DNA from: an uncultured Clostridium sp. | GTDB lineage: Bacteria; Bacillota; Clostridia; TANB77; CAG-508 | DNA: 51,995 nucleotides | Assembly (NCBI GenBank): GCA_945946655.1 | Contig: CAMEWM010000007.1 | Span: forward strand, 1-51,995 | Reading direction: 5' to 3' | Shown here: one piece after another, positions 16,835 through 26,659 of the stretch | Position numbering within the stretch: position 1 is the first letter of the stretch | Layout of the letters: the number at the start of each line of letters is the position of its first letter | Translations under genes and position numbers: made by a program | The notes under the pieces: generated by a model | Told to the model about the DNA's origin: nothing | What the model saw: only the letters and a program-made list of their open reading frames with translations | Databases searched by the model: none

Positions 16835-19339
16835 TTCATGTATTTTATAGGCTAATACCGTCATATCATCTTTTTCTTTTCCAAAGTCATTATCTATTGC
16901 TTCTTTTAGAATAATATCAGCTATTCTTTGAGGATCATCAGTCTCAATTTGCTCTAATATTTCTTGTATCCATAATTCTTTGTTCATATATTCTTTATTT
17001 GAATCTAGTATTCCATCACTACACATTATTACAATGTCACCATCTCTTAGATCATAGTTATACTCAACTAAGTCTATATTGTCTAATATTCCAGTTGGCA
17101 AAGCTACTGCTTTTAATATTTCCACATTGCTATTTCTTTTAATAAAAGTTGGGCAAGCACCATTTTTTATGAACTTCATATTGCCTTTATACAAGTCTAA
17201 GATACTTACATCTAGCGTTGCATACATATCATCATCTGTGTTAGCTGATATGGTTGTATTTATTAGTTTTAATGCAGTATCATTGTTAAATCCTGATTGC
17301 AATAACCTTTCCAACATCTTAATGGCAATTTTACTACTCTTTCTGGCTTCTGGTCCAGATCCCATACCATCACTTATTGCTAATAAATATTTGCCATCTT
17401 CCAACCTTGTTTGTAATGTTGTATCTCCAGATATAATCGAATCTGCTTTTTTCGTTTTTGCTAGTCCTACTTGCAACGCATATTTATCCTCTGTAGTAAA
17501 TGTGTATGCGCAGGTATCATCATTTAACCTTAACCCACATTTTTGTTTTTGTAATATCATTTTTTCTTTTAAAACTTTTCCTAAAACTCTTGCAATTTTT
17601 TTACATCCACAGTCTTTGCCATCCATAGATTCACACACATTTGTGTATAAAGTTAATATATATTTTCCGCTTTCTTCCTGCTTTATTGTAATATCTTTTA
17701 ACGTTATTTCTTTTTCTTCTAATAATGTTTTTATTTGCTCTTTTTGAGTTTTATAAACATCATTTTCTTCTCTGGTAATTTGATTAGCCAAATTCGACAA
17801 AGCTTCTGATACTCCATTTAATTGACTTGACATAGTCTTTTTATTTTCATCTAGTCTTCTTTTCCATATAAAATTTAGTTTGCTTACTCTATACGAAGAA
17901 TTTATTGCTCTTACCATTTCATCTATATCGTTTTTAGCAACATAATCATCTTCACTTGAATCTGGACTAAATCCCATTATATAATTATTGTGATTTGCAA
18001 ATATTTTTACTATATCTTTTCTTGTTATAACTTCCCTTGATATTAAAACATTAAATATTTCATCAAGAATATTTTCATTATTGTTATATACATCATCATA
18101 TAATAAATTTTCTTCTTTTCCATCTAAGTTGTTTAGTAACTCTTCTTCAAATAGTTCTTGATTTGCTTTTTCTTGTTTTTCCAGTTCTTCATCTGTCACT
18201 ATAGTCACTGCCGCATTCTCATATTCTTGTGCCATCTGAGAAATTGTATTTGACATATTATTTAATTTGCTTATTGTTTCTTTATTCTCCTCTAATGTTC
18301 TTAAAGTCGTTTCTGGTAATAATTTTGTATTATTTTCAAAATCACTTATCTCTATTTTATAAGACTTTGGAATTACCAAAAGTCCCAATGCTGCAATCAA
18401 TATTTCTTGAAGCTTAATTACTTCTATCGTATTTCCATTTGCTACATATGAAAGTATTATATTACCTATGATAAAACCAACTATAACTCCAATTTTTCCT
18501 AATTTATTTAACAAACCTGCTACCATACCTGATATAGCATATGCTGCAAGCATTATTGGTTCTTGACCATTCAAAATTCCTACTACTGTTCCAATGGTTA
18601 TTCCTGTCGTTCCACCAACTAGCATACCATTTTTCCAACCCATTACTAATACTATTAATATACTAAGTATATTCCTTATAGAGAAGCCAAATATATTTAA
18701 ATTTTCCAAGCAATTTACTGCTAGTGCTAACAGTAAACTCGCCCCCATTACTTCTTCTATAGAAAATACTGCTTTGACTTTCATTTCCTTAAATACAACT
18801 AATGAATTAACAAACACTTTATATAATATAAATGTAGTTATTGCTATCATTGTGTTGTAAAGTAAATCATATAGTAGAAATCCTTTGAACATTATTTTTA
18901 CCATTTGTACAACAAAAACTGCAAGAGTCATTTGTAGTCCAACTTTAAGTTTTTCGTTCTTCTCTTCTTGCTCTATAGGCTTCTTTATCAAAATAAAAGC
19001 AACAAATATTAACAATGTTAATATGTAAAATAATAGCCCACTCCCACCAAATTTTATACCTGTTCCAATTAGCGTTACAACACATACTATTGCAGCAGGA
19101 ACTCCTGCTCCAAAACTAGCTGCTGTAATTGCATAGCCGAATGGCGCAACGCTTGCAAATACTCCGCTATTACTTCCTCCAATTAATGATAACATAAACG
19201 ATAGTATGTAAATTATAATATTAGAAACACTAAAATTTCTCTTTAATATTTGTACTATTTTTTTATCATTGCTTTCTGTAGCAAATTCAACATCCTCATC
19301 AAAAACATCTTCTGTATTTTTTGATATATTTTGAAACAT
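16823..19339 (-). CDS. spoIIE: Stage II sporulation protein E (PP2C serine phosphatase)
   Basis: 838 residues, the usual SpoIIE length. A cytoplasmic head (1-40) is followed by about ten membrane helices (45-325), a central regulatory region rich in charged helices (340-620), and a C-terminal PP2C domain (about 625-838). PP2C motifs include 'LLAISDGMGSGPEARKSSKIA', 'NGACPTFIKR', 'DGDIVIMCSDGILDS' and 'DDMTVLAYKI'. SpoIIE dephosphorylates SpoIIAA to release sigma-F in the forespore and takes part in asymmetric septum placement with FtsZ. I chose ATG at 19339 behind AGAGGTGG over a GTG three codons upstream. SpoIIAA, SpoIIAB and sigma-F are not in the window. Confidence 0.96.
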   Translation of the reverse strand: MFQNISKNTEDVFDEDVEFATESNDKKIVQILKRNFSVSNIIIYILSFMLSLIGGSNSGVFASVAPFGYAITAASFGAGVPAAIVCVVTLIGTGIKFGGSGLLFYILTLLIFVAFILIKKPIEQEEKNEKLKVGLQMTLAVFVVQMVKIMFKGFLLYDLLYNTMIAITTFILYKVFVNSLVVFKEMKVKAVFSIEEVMGASLLLALAVNCLENLNIFGFSIRNILSILIVLVMGWKNGMLVGGTTGITIGTVVGILNGQEPIMLAAYAISGMVAGLLNKLGKIGVIVGFIIGNIILSYVANGNTIEVIKLQEILIAALGLLVIPKSYKIEISDFENNTKLLPETTLRTLEENKETISKLNNMSNTISQMAQEYENAAVTIVTDEELEKQEKANQELFEEELLNNLDGKEENLLYDDVYNNNENILDEIFNVLISREVITRKDIVKIFANHNNYIMGFSPDSSEDDYVAKNDIDEMVRAINSSYRVSKLNFIWKRRLDENKKTMSSQLNGVSEALSNLANQITREENDVYKTQKEQIKTLLEEKEITLKDITIKQEESGKYILTLYTNVCESMDGKDCGCKKIARVLGKVLKEKMILQKQKCGLRLNDDTCAYTFTTEDKYALQVGLAKTKKADSIISGDTTLQTRLEDGKYLLAISDGMGSGPEARKSSKIAIKMLERLLQSGFNNDTALKLINTTISANTDDDMYATLDVSILDLYKGNMKFIKNGACPTFIKRNSNVEILKAVALPTGILDNIDLVEYNYDLRDGDIVIMCSDGILDSNKEYMNKELWIQEILEQIETDDPQRIADIILKEAIDNDFGKEKDDMTVLAYKIHEKEQ

Positions 19340-19603
19340 CCTTACCACCTCTTACCTTTTTAGCTTTCGTTCTCATTAAGCTTACTTTTGTATAAAATTT
19401 ATACTGTTATTATTTTAGTACAAGCTTATCGATTTGTTTGTCGTTTTTAGGTTGAAAGCCAAAAAAGTGTTTTACATCTTGTGATATATTTTTATTATAT
19501 TTTTTTATTTTTTCTATTATTTTCATTTATATTAAAAAATATCAAAATTATTTTATATTATTTTGACATAAAATACAATACTTTAGCTTGAAAAACAAGA
19601 ATC
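19340..19603 (-). promoter_or_regulatory. spoIIE upstream region with a possible 0A box
   Basis: A 264-base gap between spoIIE and the ileS terminator, with no gene. TGTCGTT at 19439-19445 is a five-to-six of seven match to the Spo0A box TGTCGAA, and spoIIE is a known Spo0A target in Bacillus. The minus strand also shows a TATAAA box about 60 bases before the gene. Weak evidence; inferred mainly from known spoIIE regulation. Confidence 0.3.
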
Positions 19604-19628
19604 GACCAAAAGGTTTTTCCTCTTGGTC
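19604..19628 (-). terminator. Terminator after ileS
   Basis: 10-bp stem (GACCAAGAGG pairing with CCTTTTGGTC, one G-T pair) with a 5-base loop, then CGATTCTTGTTTTTC on the minus strand. Confidence 0.75.
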
Positions 19629-19640
19629 AGTTCATCTTTT

Positions 19641-22600
19641 CTATTTTCTTACTTCTACATCTATGTCTATATGTTCTCCATTGATATTTGTATCTGTATA
19701 AGAATCTCTTTCTGAATTATATACAATTTCTTCTGTTAGAGTCTCGTGTTTTATTTCTTTTTCATATTTTTTTACTAATCTTTCTAACTTTTCGTTGTTT
19801 GCAACATAAAGATTTATCTTGTCTAAAACTTCAAAGTCTTTATCTTTTCTCATGTTTTGAACCTTAGATAATATTTCTCTTAAGTCTCCTTCTTCTTTTA
19901 GCTCTGGTGTTATTGTTGTTTCTATAACAACTCCTATTTCACCTTCGCCAGCAAAAGCAAATCCTTCTTTCCCTTGCATTGTGACTAATAAATTGCTTGC
20001 GTCTAAATCTATTTCGGTGTCATCTATCATAATAGGTTGAACTTTTCCAGCTTTTACTTTATTAGCAAGGTCCATTTGGTTCATTTTTGCTATTTCTTCT
20101 TTTATTTTAGGTATTAATTTGCCATATTCTTTTCCAAGCACTGGGAGATTTGGCTTGATTTCAAAGTTTACATATTCTGACATTTCAGCTCCAAGAACAA
20201 CTTTCTTTACATTCATTTCGTCTTTTACTATGTTTCCGTAGTATTCTGGTAAAGTATCTACAGAAATTAGCATTTCTGATAATGGTTGTCTGTTTTTTAT
20301 ATTAGCTGAGTTTCTGGCACTTCTTCCTAGTTTAACAATCTTATATGCTAAGTCCATTTCTTTTTCTAGATTGTCGTCTACTTCTTCTTCATTTACTTCT
20401 GGCCAATGGCATAAGTGAACACTCTCTGGTGCTGTTTTATCCAAGTTGCAAACTAGGTTTTGATAAATTTCATCTGTCATAAATGGTATAAATGGCGCTG
20501 CTACTTTTATTAACGTTGTCAATACTCTATATAATGTTACATATGCTCCAATTTTTTCATCAGTTAACTCTGAAGCCCAAAATCTTTCTCTGTTTCTTCT
20601 GACATACCAGTTAGATAAAGAATCTGTAAAATCTGCTATATCATATGCAGCATTTGTAATATCATAGTGTTCTAATTTATCATCTACAGACTTCACCAAT
20701 GAATTTAATTTAGAGATTATCCATTTATCCATTACATTATCAGACTTAAAATCTTTATATTCTAATGGATTGAATTTGTCTATCTCTGCATACAATACGT
20801 AGAATGAATATACATTCCATAAAGTACTTAAAAATCCTCTTTGACTTTCCTGCACATTTTCTATCGACAAACGAGATGATAACCATGGTGCACTTGCTGT
20901 ATAGAAGTACCATCTTGTAGCATCTGCTCCAACTGTATCTAATAATACCAATGGATCAACTCCATTTTTCTTAGATTTAGACATTTTCTGTCCTTTTCCG
21001 TCTAAGACATGTCCTAATACAATGCAATTTTCAAAAGGTGTTTTGTCAAATAGAGCCGTCCCTAATGCAGTTAATGTATAGAACCAACCTCTTGTTTGGT
21101 CTATTGCTTCTGAAATATATTGTGCCGGAAAGTTATTTTTGAACATTTCTTCATTTTCGAATGGATAATGCCATTGAGCAAAAGGCATTGAGCCTGAATC
21201 AAACCAGCAGTCTATAACTTCTTTTGCTCTCTTCATTTTCTTTCCGCATTTTGGACATCTTAGATAGACATCATCTATATATGGTTTGTGTAGTTCAATA
21301 TCTTCTGGTACATTTATTCCCTTTTCTTTTAGTTCTGCAATACTTCCAATGCACTCTTGATGTCCACATTCACATGTCCAAATTGGAAGTGGTGTTCCCC
21401 AATATCTATCTCTTGAAATTCCCCAATCAATTACATTCTCTAAGAAGTTTCCAAATCTTCCCTTTTTAATTGTCTCTGGGTACCAATTTACTTTGTCATT
21501 GTTGCTAACAAGTTCATCTCTTAATTTACTCATTGCAACAAACCAGCTCTCTTTTGGATAGTATAATAATGGAGTATCACATCTCCAGCAATGTGGATAT
21601 GAATGTAAATGTTTCTCTTTTGCAAATAGTTTATTTTCTTTTTCTAGCCATTTACAAATATCCTCGTTACAGTCTCTTACAAATCTACCTTTCCAAGGTT
21701 CTACTTCATCTACAAATTTACCATTTTTGTCCACTAGGTTTACAAAGGTTATTCCATTTTTATTTGCAACCAAACTATCATCTTCACCATATGCTGGTGC
21801 AATATGAACTATTCCGGTACCATCTGTAAGCGTTACATAATCACCATGAATTACTTCAAAAGCTTTTCCTTCTACTTTAGCAAAAGGCATTAGCTGCTCA
21901 TATTTAACCCCTAATAGCTCTGAACCTTTATATTCTTTTAGTATTTCATATTCTTTATCTTTAAGTACTGTTGGTACTAATTCTTTAGCAAGTACATATA
22001 CTTCGTATCTTGGTTCTTCGTCTGTTCCAACATCTACTTTAACATCACAATAATCATAAGCTTTATTCACACATAATGCCAAGTTTGAAGGTAATGTCCA
22101 TGGCGTCGTTGTCCAAGCAAGAATATATTTCTCTTCTCCCACAACCTTAAATTTTGCTGTGCAAGTTAAATCTTTTACATCTTTGTATCCTTGAGCAACT
22201 TCATGAGAAGACAATGCTGTGCCACATCTTGGACAATATGGCATTACTTTATGTCCTTCATATAATAAACCTTTCTTCCATAATTCTTTTAATGCCCACC
22301 ATACAGATTCAATGTATTTGTTATCATATGTTATATATGGGTGTTCCATGTCAACCCAATATCCAACTTTATTGGTCATTTCTTCCCAAATATGAACATA
22401 CTTAAATACACTTTCTTTACATTCTTTAACAAAGTTTTCTACTCCATATTCCTCTATTTGCTCTTTTCCAGATATGCCAAGTTTCTTCTCTATTTCTAAC
22501 TCTACTGGAAGCCCATGTGTATCCCAGCCGGCTTTTCTTATTACTCTATATCCCTTCATAACTTTGTATCTTGGGATTATATCTTTCATAACTCTTGTTA

Positions 22601-22781
22601 TAATATGTCCAGCATGTGGCATACCATTTGCTGTTGGAGGTCCATCATAAAATGTAAAATATCTTTTCCCTTGATTCATATCAAAGTTCTTTTTTATGAT
22701 ATCTTTTTCCTTCCAAACTTTTGCAATGTCTCGTTCCATTCCAACAAATCCATCTTTTGTTAGTTCAACTTTTTTGTACAT
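19641..22781 (-). CDS. ileS: Isoleucyl-tRNA synthetase, long (type 2) form
   Basis: 1046 residues. Class I synthetase signatures: HAGH at about 56-59 (in '[20 protein letters not shown]') and KMSKS in '[17 protein letters not shown]' near residue 610. An editing domain lies between them, with '[17 protein letters not shown]' near 225-240. Zinc-binding cysteine pairs appear in '[10 protein letters not shown]' and 'CECGHQEC...CPKCGKKM'. The length and the HAGH form fit the eukaryote-like type 2 IleRS that is naturally less sensitive to mupirocin. It charges tRNA-Ile. It is expressed from a single promoter through an Ile-specific T-box leader and ends at a terminator. Confidence 0.98.
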   Translation of the reverse strand: MYKKVELTKDGFVGMERDIAKVWKEKDIIKKNFDMNQGKRYFTFYDGPPTANGMPHAGHIITRVMKDIIPRYKVMKGYRVIRKAGWDTHGLPVELEIEKKLGISGKEQIEEYGVENFVKECKESVFKYVHIWEEMTNKVGYWVDMEHPYITYDNKYIESVWWALKELWKKGLLYEGHKVMPYCPRCGTALSSHEVAQGYKDVKDLTCTAKFKVVGEEKYILAWTTTPWTLPSNLALCVNKAYDYCDVKVDVGTDEEPRYEVYVLAKELVPTVLKDKEYEILKEYKGSELLGVKYEQLMPFAKVEGKAFEVIHGDYVTLTDGTGIVHIAPAYGEDDSLVANKNGITFVNLVDKNGKFVDEVEPWKGRFVRDCNEDICKWLEKENKLFAKEKHLHSYPHCWRCDTPLLYYPKESWFVAMSKLRDELVSNNDKVNWYPETIKKGRFGNFLENVIDWGISRDRYWGTPLPIWTCECGHQECIGSIAELKEKGINVPEDIELHKPYIDDVYLRCPKCGKKMKRAKEVIDCWFDSGSMPFAQWHYPFENEEMFKNNFPAQYISEAIDQTRGWFYTLTALGTALFDKTPFENCIVLGHVLDGKGQKMSKSKKNGVDPLVLLDTVGADATRWYFYTASAPWLSSRLSIENVQESQRGFLSTLWNVYSFYVLYAEIDKFNPLEYKDFKSDNVMDKWIISKLNSLVKSVDDKLEHYDITNAAYDIADFTDSLSNWYVRRNRERFWASELTDEKIGAYVTLYRVLTTLIKVAAPFIPFMTDEIYQNLVCNLDKTAPESVHLCHWPEVNEEEVDDNLEKEMDLAYKIVKLGRSARNSANIKNRQPLSEMLISVDTLPEYYGNIVKDEMNVKKVVLGAEMSEYVNFEIKPNLPVLGKEYGKLIPKIKEEIAKMNQMDLANKVKAGKVQPIMIDDTEIDLDASNLLVTMQGKEGFAFAGEGEIGVVIETTITPELKEEGDLREILSKVQNMRKDKDFEVLDKINLYVANNEKLERLVKKYEKEIKHETLTEEIVYNSERDSYTDTNINGEHIDIDVEVRK

Positions 22782-22817
22782 TAGATTCTCCCCTTTCTTC
22801 TAATAATTAATAATAAC

Positions 22818-23109
22818 AAAAAATCGCACATACCTGTATATAGGAAATGTACGATTATATTTATGCAATATAATATATACAAAATAATAACCACCTTATA
22901 CAACATACCAATATATGTGCCCTTTATAACGTAAGGTAACGGCGAATCTTAATTTTATTTCAGATTGCAACTCCGAGGTGATATTCATATTAGATTAATT
23001 TAGAAGGGCTTGCACCATCCCCTACTCGCTTAGTATTTGGGCTAATATTACTTGTCCTCATCACTGTTTTTACTTCATTATTATTTATTATTTTATTTTT
23101 ATATTTTAT
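22818..23109 (-). promoter_or_regulatory. T-box riboswitch leader (isoleucine) of ileS
   Basis: The leader on the minus strand shows the ordered T-box elements: 'GATGAGGACAAGTAA' near the 5' end, the stem I distal motif 'GGGATGGTGCAAGCC', a specifier ATC (Ile) at 22982-22980 in 'GAATATCACCTCGGAG', the stem II-like 'CGCCGTTACC', and the T-box core AAGGTGG at 22897-22891 whose UGGU would pair with the ACCA end of uncharged tRNA-Ile. A Rho-independent terminator (22822-22856, then six T) lies 40 bases before the ileS start. When uncharged tRNA-Ile binds, the antiterminator forms and ileS is transcribed. Confidence 0.93.
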
Positions 23110-23116
23110 AAATGAT

Positions 23117-23145
23117 ATTATAACACAAGCTTGTTCTATTGTAAA
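23117..23145 (-). promoter_or_regulatory. Promoter of the ileS T-box transcript
   Basis: Minus strand TTTACA, 17 bases, TATAAT with TGT before it (extended -10). The start of transcription is predicted near 23109. Confidence 0.8.
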
Positions 23146-23222
23146 GAATTATTTTTTATAAAATATAATGACGAATACACACTTATTGAATAATATATTT
23201 CATAGCAAATATTTGTATAAAA

Positions 23223-23251
23223 AAAGAATGAAATATAATCTTTCACTCTTT
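23223..23251 (-). terminator. Terminator after mgtE
   Basis: 11-bp stem (AAAGAGTGAAA with one G-T pair), 7-base loop, and a run of T on the minus strand. Confidence 0.85.
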
Positions 23252-23267
23252 TTTATAGTCCTATGTA

Positions 23268-24587
23268 TTAAATTAAATATGGTAAAAATATCTTTGCTAA
23301 GCTTAAGAATATAAAAAATCCTAATACGTCTGTTGCTGTTGTTAAGAATATTGACGATGATAATGCTGGATCTATTTTTAATTTTGCTAATATTAATGGA
23401 ATTAATATTCCGCATATACCCGATATTACAAGATTTGCTATCATTGCTAAAAATACTATTATTCCTAAATATATATTTCCATATATTGCAGAAACGATTA
23501 ATCCAGTTACCATTCCTATAATTGCTCCATTAAATACTCCTAGTAGAACTTGTTTTCCTAATAATCGCCATGCATCTTTTAACTCTACTTTGCCCATCGC
23601 AATATTCCTTATTATTATTGACACTGTTTGTGTTCCAGCATTTCCTCCCATTCCAGTTATAATCGACATTATAGAAGACAATGCAACAACTTGAGCTATT
23701 GTGCTTTCGAAAGATTTAACAGTCATAGAAGCTAGGAAAGCCGTTATTAGGTTAACAAATAACCAAGGTAATCTTAACTTTATAGACTCTCCTAAGGAGC
23801 TGTCTAGTGTTTCTTCTTTAGCAACACCACCCATTTTTAATACATCTTCTGTTTGCTCTTCTACCATTACATCTACGATATCATCAATTGTTATAATTCC
23901 AAGCATTGCTCTTTTTTTATTTAAAACCGGAATCGCTGTTAAATCATATTTAGATGCTATTAATGCAACTTCCTCTTGATCTGTTTCTGGTTCTACATAA
24001 ACAAAGTGTTCATTTGTTATTTCCTCTAGTTTTTGGTCCTCTGGAGCTACTAGTATGTCCCTTAACTCTGCAGTTCCAATTAATTCTTTGTTCTTATTTA
24101 CCACAAATATTGTATCTATTAATTCTGTTTTTGGTGCAATTTCTTTTATCTTTTTAATCGCATCTTCTATTACTAAGTTGCTATTTAGTGCTATATATTC
24201 TGTAGTCATAATACCACCAGCACAGTCATCTCTATATCCTAGCAACTGTTTAATTATCTTTTTATCTCCCTCTTTCATAAGGTTGATGAGTTCTTTGGCT
24301 TTTCCAACATTAATTTCACCTAAAATATCGACAATATCATCTTTTGACATATACCCAAACAATTTTAAAGTTCTTTTATTTTCTAAAAGTTTTATTATTC
24401 TTAATTGAGTTTTTAACTCTGATTCTTCTAATATTCCAGCTAATTCTTCATCATCTAATTTCTGGCACAATTCTTGAAGTTCATCATCATCATATTCAGA
24501 AAGTTGTAAAGCCAAATCTACTGTTGTAACATCATCTAAATTTTCTGTCATTTCTAAGTCTAGTTCTTTGTTTTCATTACTATCCAT
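23268..24587 (-). CDS. mgtE: Magnesium transporter MgtE
   Basis: 439 residues with the full MgtE plan: cytosolic N domain of helical repeats (about 20-130), two CBS domains (about 130-255, 'AGGIMTTEYIAL' at the start), a plug helix, then five membrane helices (about 285-437) with the signature 'GMGGNAGTQT' and 'DPALSSSIFLTTATDVLGF'. It is a homodimeric Mg2+ channel gated by cytosolic Mg2+ through the N and CBS domains. The start ATG follows GGAAGG. A 31-residue ORF lies just upstream. No Mg-sensing M-box leader was seen. Confidence 0.96.
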   Translation of the reverse strand: MDSNENKELDLEMTENLDDVTTVDLALQLSEYDDDELQELCQKLDDEELAGILEESELKTQLRIIKLLENKRTLKLFGYMSKDDIVDILGEINVGKAKELINLMKEGDKKIIKQLLGYRDDCAGGIMTTEYIALNSNLVIEDAIKKIKEIAPKTELIDTIFVVNKNKELIGTAELRDILVAPEDQKLEEITNEHFVYVEPETDQEEVALIASKYDLTAIPVLNKKRAMLGIITIDDIVDVMVEEQTEDVLKMGGVAKEETLDSSLGESIKLRLPWLFVNLITAFLASMTVKSFESTIAQVVALSSIMSIITGMGGNAGTQTVSIIIRNIAMGKVELKDAWRLLGKQVLLGVFNGAIIGMVTGLIVSAIYGNIYLGIIVFLAMIANLVISGICGILIPLILAKLKIDPALSSSIFLTTATDVLGFFIFLSLAKIFLPYLI

Positions 24588-24642
24588 GTTTTTTCCTTCC
24601 TTTCTATATTATTTTAGAAGAAAATATACATAAATAGAATCA

Positions 24643-24738
24643 TTAAATTAAAGGAAAACCAAAATGAGCGATTTTCCGACAATATTTAATCATCTTATTT
24701 ATATATATTTTCAGTTGATTACTCGGATCATCACCCAT
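24643..24738 (-). CDS. Possible small protein upstream of mgtE (31 residues)
   Basis: A 31-codon ORF preceded by AAAGGAAGTGATAAA-ATG, a convincing ribosome site. The peptide starts 'MGDDPSNQLKIYINKMIKYC' and ends with an aromatic 'HFGFPLI' tail; it is basic, possibly one amphipathic helix. It ends 55 bases before mgtE, so it may be a leader peptide or an independent small protein of the same mRNA. I recognise no family. The good ribosome site and amino-acid composition are the only support. Confidence 0.45.
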   Translation of the reverse strand: MGDDPSNQLKIYINKMIKYCRKIAHFGFPLI

Positions 24739-24805
24739 TTTATCACTTCCTTTACATAAAATTACCTTCTTCTATTTTATCATGTTTCTCTGGAATTTGC
24801 AATAA

Positions 24806-25819
24806 TTATTTATTGATAACTTCTTCTGCGAATGAATTGTTTACTATCTTTTCATATGGTGCTTTTTGTGTTAATTCTCCCGCTTCTGTCATTATCAATT
24901 GCAATTTATCAAAAGATTCTTGTTTTAGTACTGGATTCTCATTCCAAGCATCTATATCTTTATAGCTTTGCACTGATTTTTCCAATGATTCTACAGAAGT
25001 GCTTGGAAAATATTCCTGTATTGTTTCTGCAATTTCCTTTGCAGAATGTTCTTTTACCCATTGTTGTCCTTTATATATTGCTCTAGTGAATCCCTCAATC
25101 ACATCACTGTTTGCTTCAATATAACTCTTTTTTGCACAGTAAGCAGTATATGGGATTTCTCCTGATGCTTCTCCTACAGATGCCACTATATATCCCTTCC
25201 CTGCATCTTCAGTCATAGAAGCAGTTGGTTCAAACAAAGTAACATATTCAGCACTTCCTCCTGTAAAAGCTCCTGCCATTAAATCAAACTTTATGCTATC
25301 ATCTAATGTTAAATCTGTTTCTGGATTTATTCCATTCTGTTTAAGTACATATTCTAAAGTCATATATGGTACTCCACCTTTTCTACCTGGAATTATCGTT
25401 TTTCCTTTTAGATCCTGCCAAGAAAAATTATCTGTTGGATTCTTACTTACTAAAAATGATCCATCTCTTTTGGTAAGTTGCGCAAATACCTGTACATAAT
25501 CTTCTTTTCCTTCATTATATACATAAATAGATGCTTCTGGTCCACAGAATCCTATATCACACTGTCCCGCTAGAACTGCAGTCATTACGTTATCTGCTCC
25601 TTGACCAGTCGTTATTTCTATGTTTAATCCTTCTTCTTCGAAAAATCCATTCGCTATTGCAACATATTGTGGAGCATAAAAAACAGATCTTGTTACCTCA
25701 TTAACTTTAATAGTCCTTATTTCTCCCTCTATCTGCTCTTTATGAGTTGCAGTAAAAGCCACAATTATCACTGTTGCTAGAATCAACACACATATAATCG
25801 CTATTATAATCTTTTTCAT
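24806..25819 (-). CDS. ABC transporter substrate-binding protein (NMT1/SsuA/ThiY-like)
   Basis: 337 residues. An N-terminal membrane segment (about 3-24) is followed by the NMT1/SsuA-like two-lobed domain: 'YAPQYVAIANGFFEEEGLNIEI', 'AVLAGQCDIGFCGPEASIY' and 'WQDLKGKTIIPGRKGGVPYMTLEYVL'. Such proteins bind sulfonates, nitrate, taurine, thiamine precursors or related small organics. The usual lipoprotein box is not evident (the Cys at residue 10 follows A-I-I), so it may be anchored by its uncleaved helix. It is last in an ATPase-permease-binding protein operon. The substrate cannot be told; no TPP riboswitch was found upstream, so a thiamine-precursor role has no extra support. Confidence 0.9.
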   Translation of the reverse strand: MKKIIIAIICVLILATVIIVAFTATHKEQIEGEIRTIKVNEVTRSVFYAPQYVAIANGFFEEEGLNIEITTGQGADNVMTAVLAGQCDIGFCGPEASIYVYNEGKEDYVQVFAQLTKRDGSFLVSKNPTDNFSWQDLKGKTIIPGRKGGVPYMTLEYVLKQNGINPETDLTLDDSIKFDLMAGAFTGGSAEYVTLFEPTASMTEDAGKGYIVASVGEASGEIPYTAYCAKKSYIEANSDVIEGFTRAIYKGQQWVKEHSAKEIAETIQEYFPSTSVESLEKSVQSYKDIDAWNENPVLKQESFDKLQLIMTEAGELTQKAPYEKIVNNSFAEEVINK

Positions 25820-25854
25820 TTCTTAATTTCCTTTCTTTTGAAGCCATGTATGCT

Positions 25855-26640
25855 TCATTTTTGTTTCATTATAATTTTTTCTAATATTTCTATGCTTTCG
25901 TACATTACAGCTGCAACAATTGCAAGAATAATTACACTTGTCATAACTAAATCTAGTTTAAAAACCTGACCACCATATACAATTAAATATCCAAGTCCTC
26001 CTTTTGATACAAGGAACTCTCCAGAAATTACTCCTACTAATGATAATCCTATATTTACTTTTAAAGTATTAAATAATGTTGGTATATTAGCTGGTAATAC
26101 TATTTTAGTTAAGATTTGCAATTTATTTGCTTTAAAGGTCTCTGCCATCTTTATTTTTTCTTTATCTGTACTCATTAAACCATTTAGTATATTTAATATA
26201 GTTACTATTAACGATATAGCCAAAGCCATTACTATTATTGCTGGTGTACCGGATCCCACCCATATAATAATTACTGGTCCTAGTGCAACTTTTGGTAAAG
26301 CATTTAATATAACTAGAAACGGTTCAGAGACTTTCGATATAAAGGGAGACCACCATAATATAATCGCAATAGCAATTCCCATTATAGTTCCTAGAGAAAA
26401 GCCAACTAATGTCTCTATACATGTTATTTTTAAATGTTTCAATAAATCATTGGACGATAAATCCAAAAATGTTTCTAATATTCTTGAAGGTTGACTAGTT
26501 ATAAAACTATCTATTTTCCCTATTTGAGCTAGCATTTCCCATAACGCAATAAAGGTCACTACTATAGATATTTGTGTTATCAATATTTCAATTTTTCTAT
26601 TTTTTATTCTTTTTAAATACTTTTTTCTATCATTTGACAT
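25855..26640 (-). CDS. ABC transporter permease (SsuC/TauC/ThiX type)
   Basis: About 261 residues with six membrane helices and the BPD-transporter permease signature 'EPFLVILNALPKVALGPVIIIWVGSGTPAIIV' with the EAA-like loop 'ADTFKANKLQILTKIVLPANIPTL'-type (here 'AETFKANKLQIL'). It forms the membrane channel for the neighbouring ATPase and binding protein. Two starts are possible: ATG at 26640 (used; weak AGAG site) or ATG at 26682, which would overlap the ATPase gene by 23 bases. Both leave the core domain intact. Confidence 0.9.
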   Translation of the reverse strand: MSNDRKKYLKRIKNRKIEILITQISIVVTFIALWEMLAQIGKIDSFITSQPSRILETFLDLSSNDLLKHLKITCIETLVGFSLGTIMGIAIAIILWWSPFISKVSEPFLVILNALPKVALGPVIIIWVGSGTPAIIVMALAISLIVTILNILNGLMSTDKEKIKMAETFKANKLQILTKIVLPANIPTLFNTLKVNIGLSLVGVISGEFLVSKGGLGYLIVYGGQVFKLDLVMTSVIILAIVAAVMYESIEILEKIIMKQK

Positions 26641-26659
26641 AGTTTCATTTCTCTTATTT

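Noticed and set aside
17079-17747. 222-codon plus-strand ORF inside spoIIE
   Set aside because: Antisense to the SpoIIE PP2C domain; no ribosome site, no recognisable protein; a by-product of AT-rich coding.
23200-23415. 71-codon minus-strand ORF overlapping the mgtE end
   Set aside because: Out of frame with mgtE, highly basic Ile/Asn-rich translation, no ribosome site.
24588-24805. M-box (Mg-sensing) leader for mgtE
   Set aside because: The region before mgtE is too short and lacks the M-box conserved stems; a small ORF occupies it.
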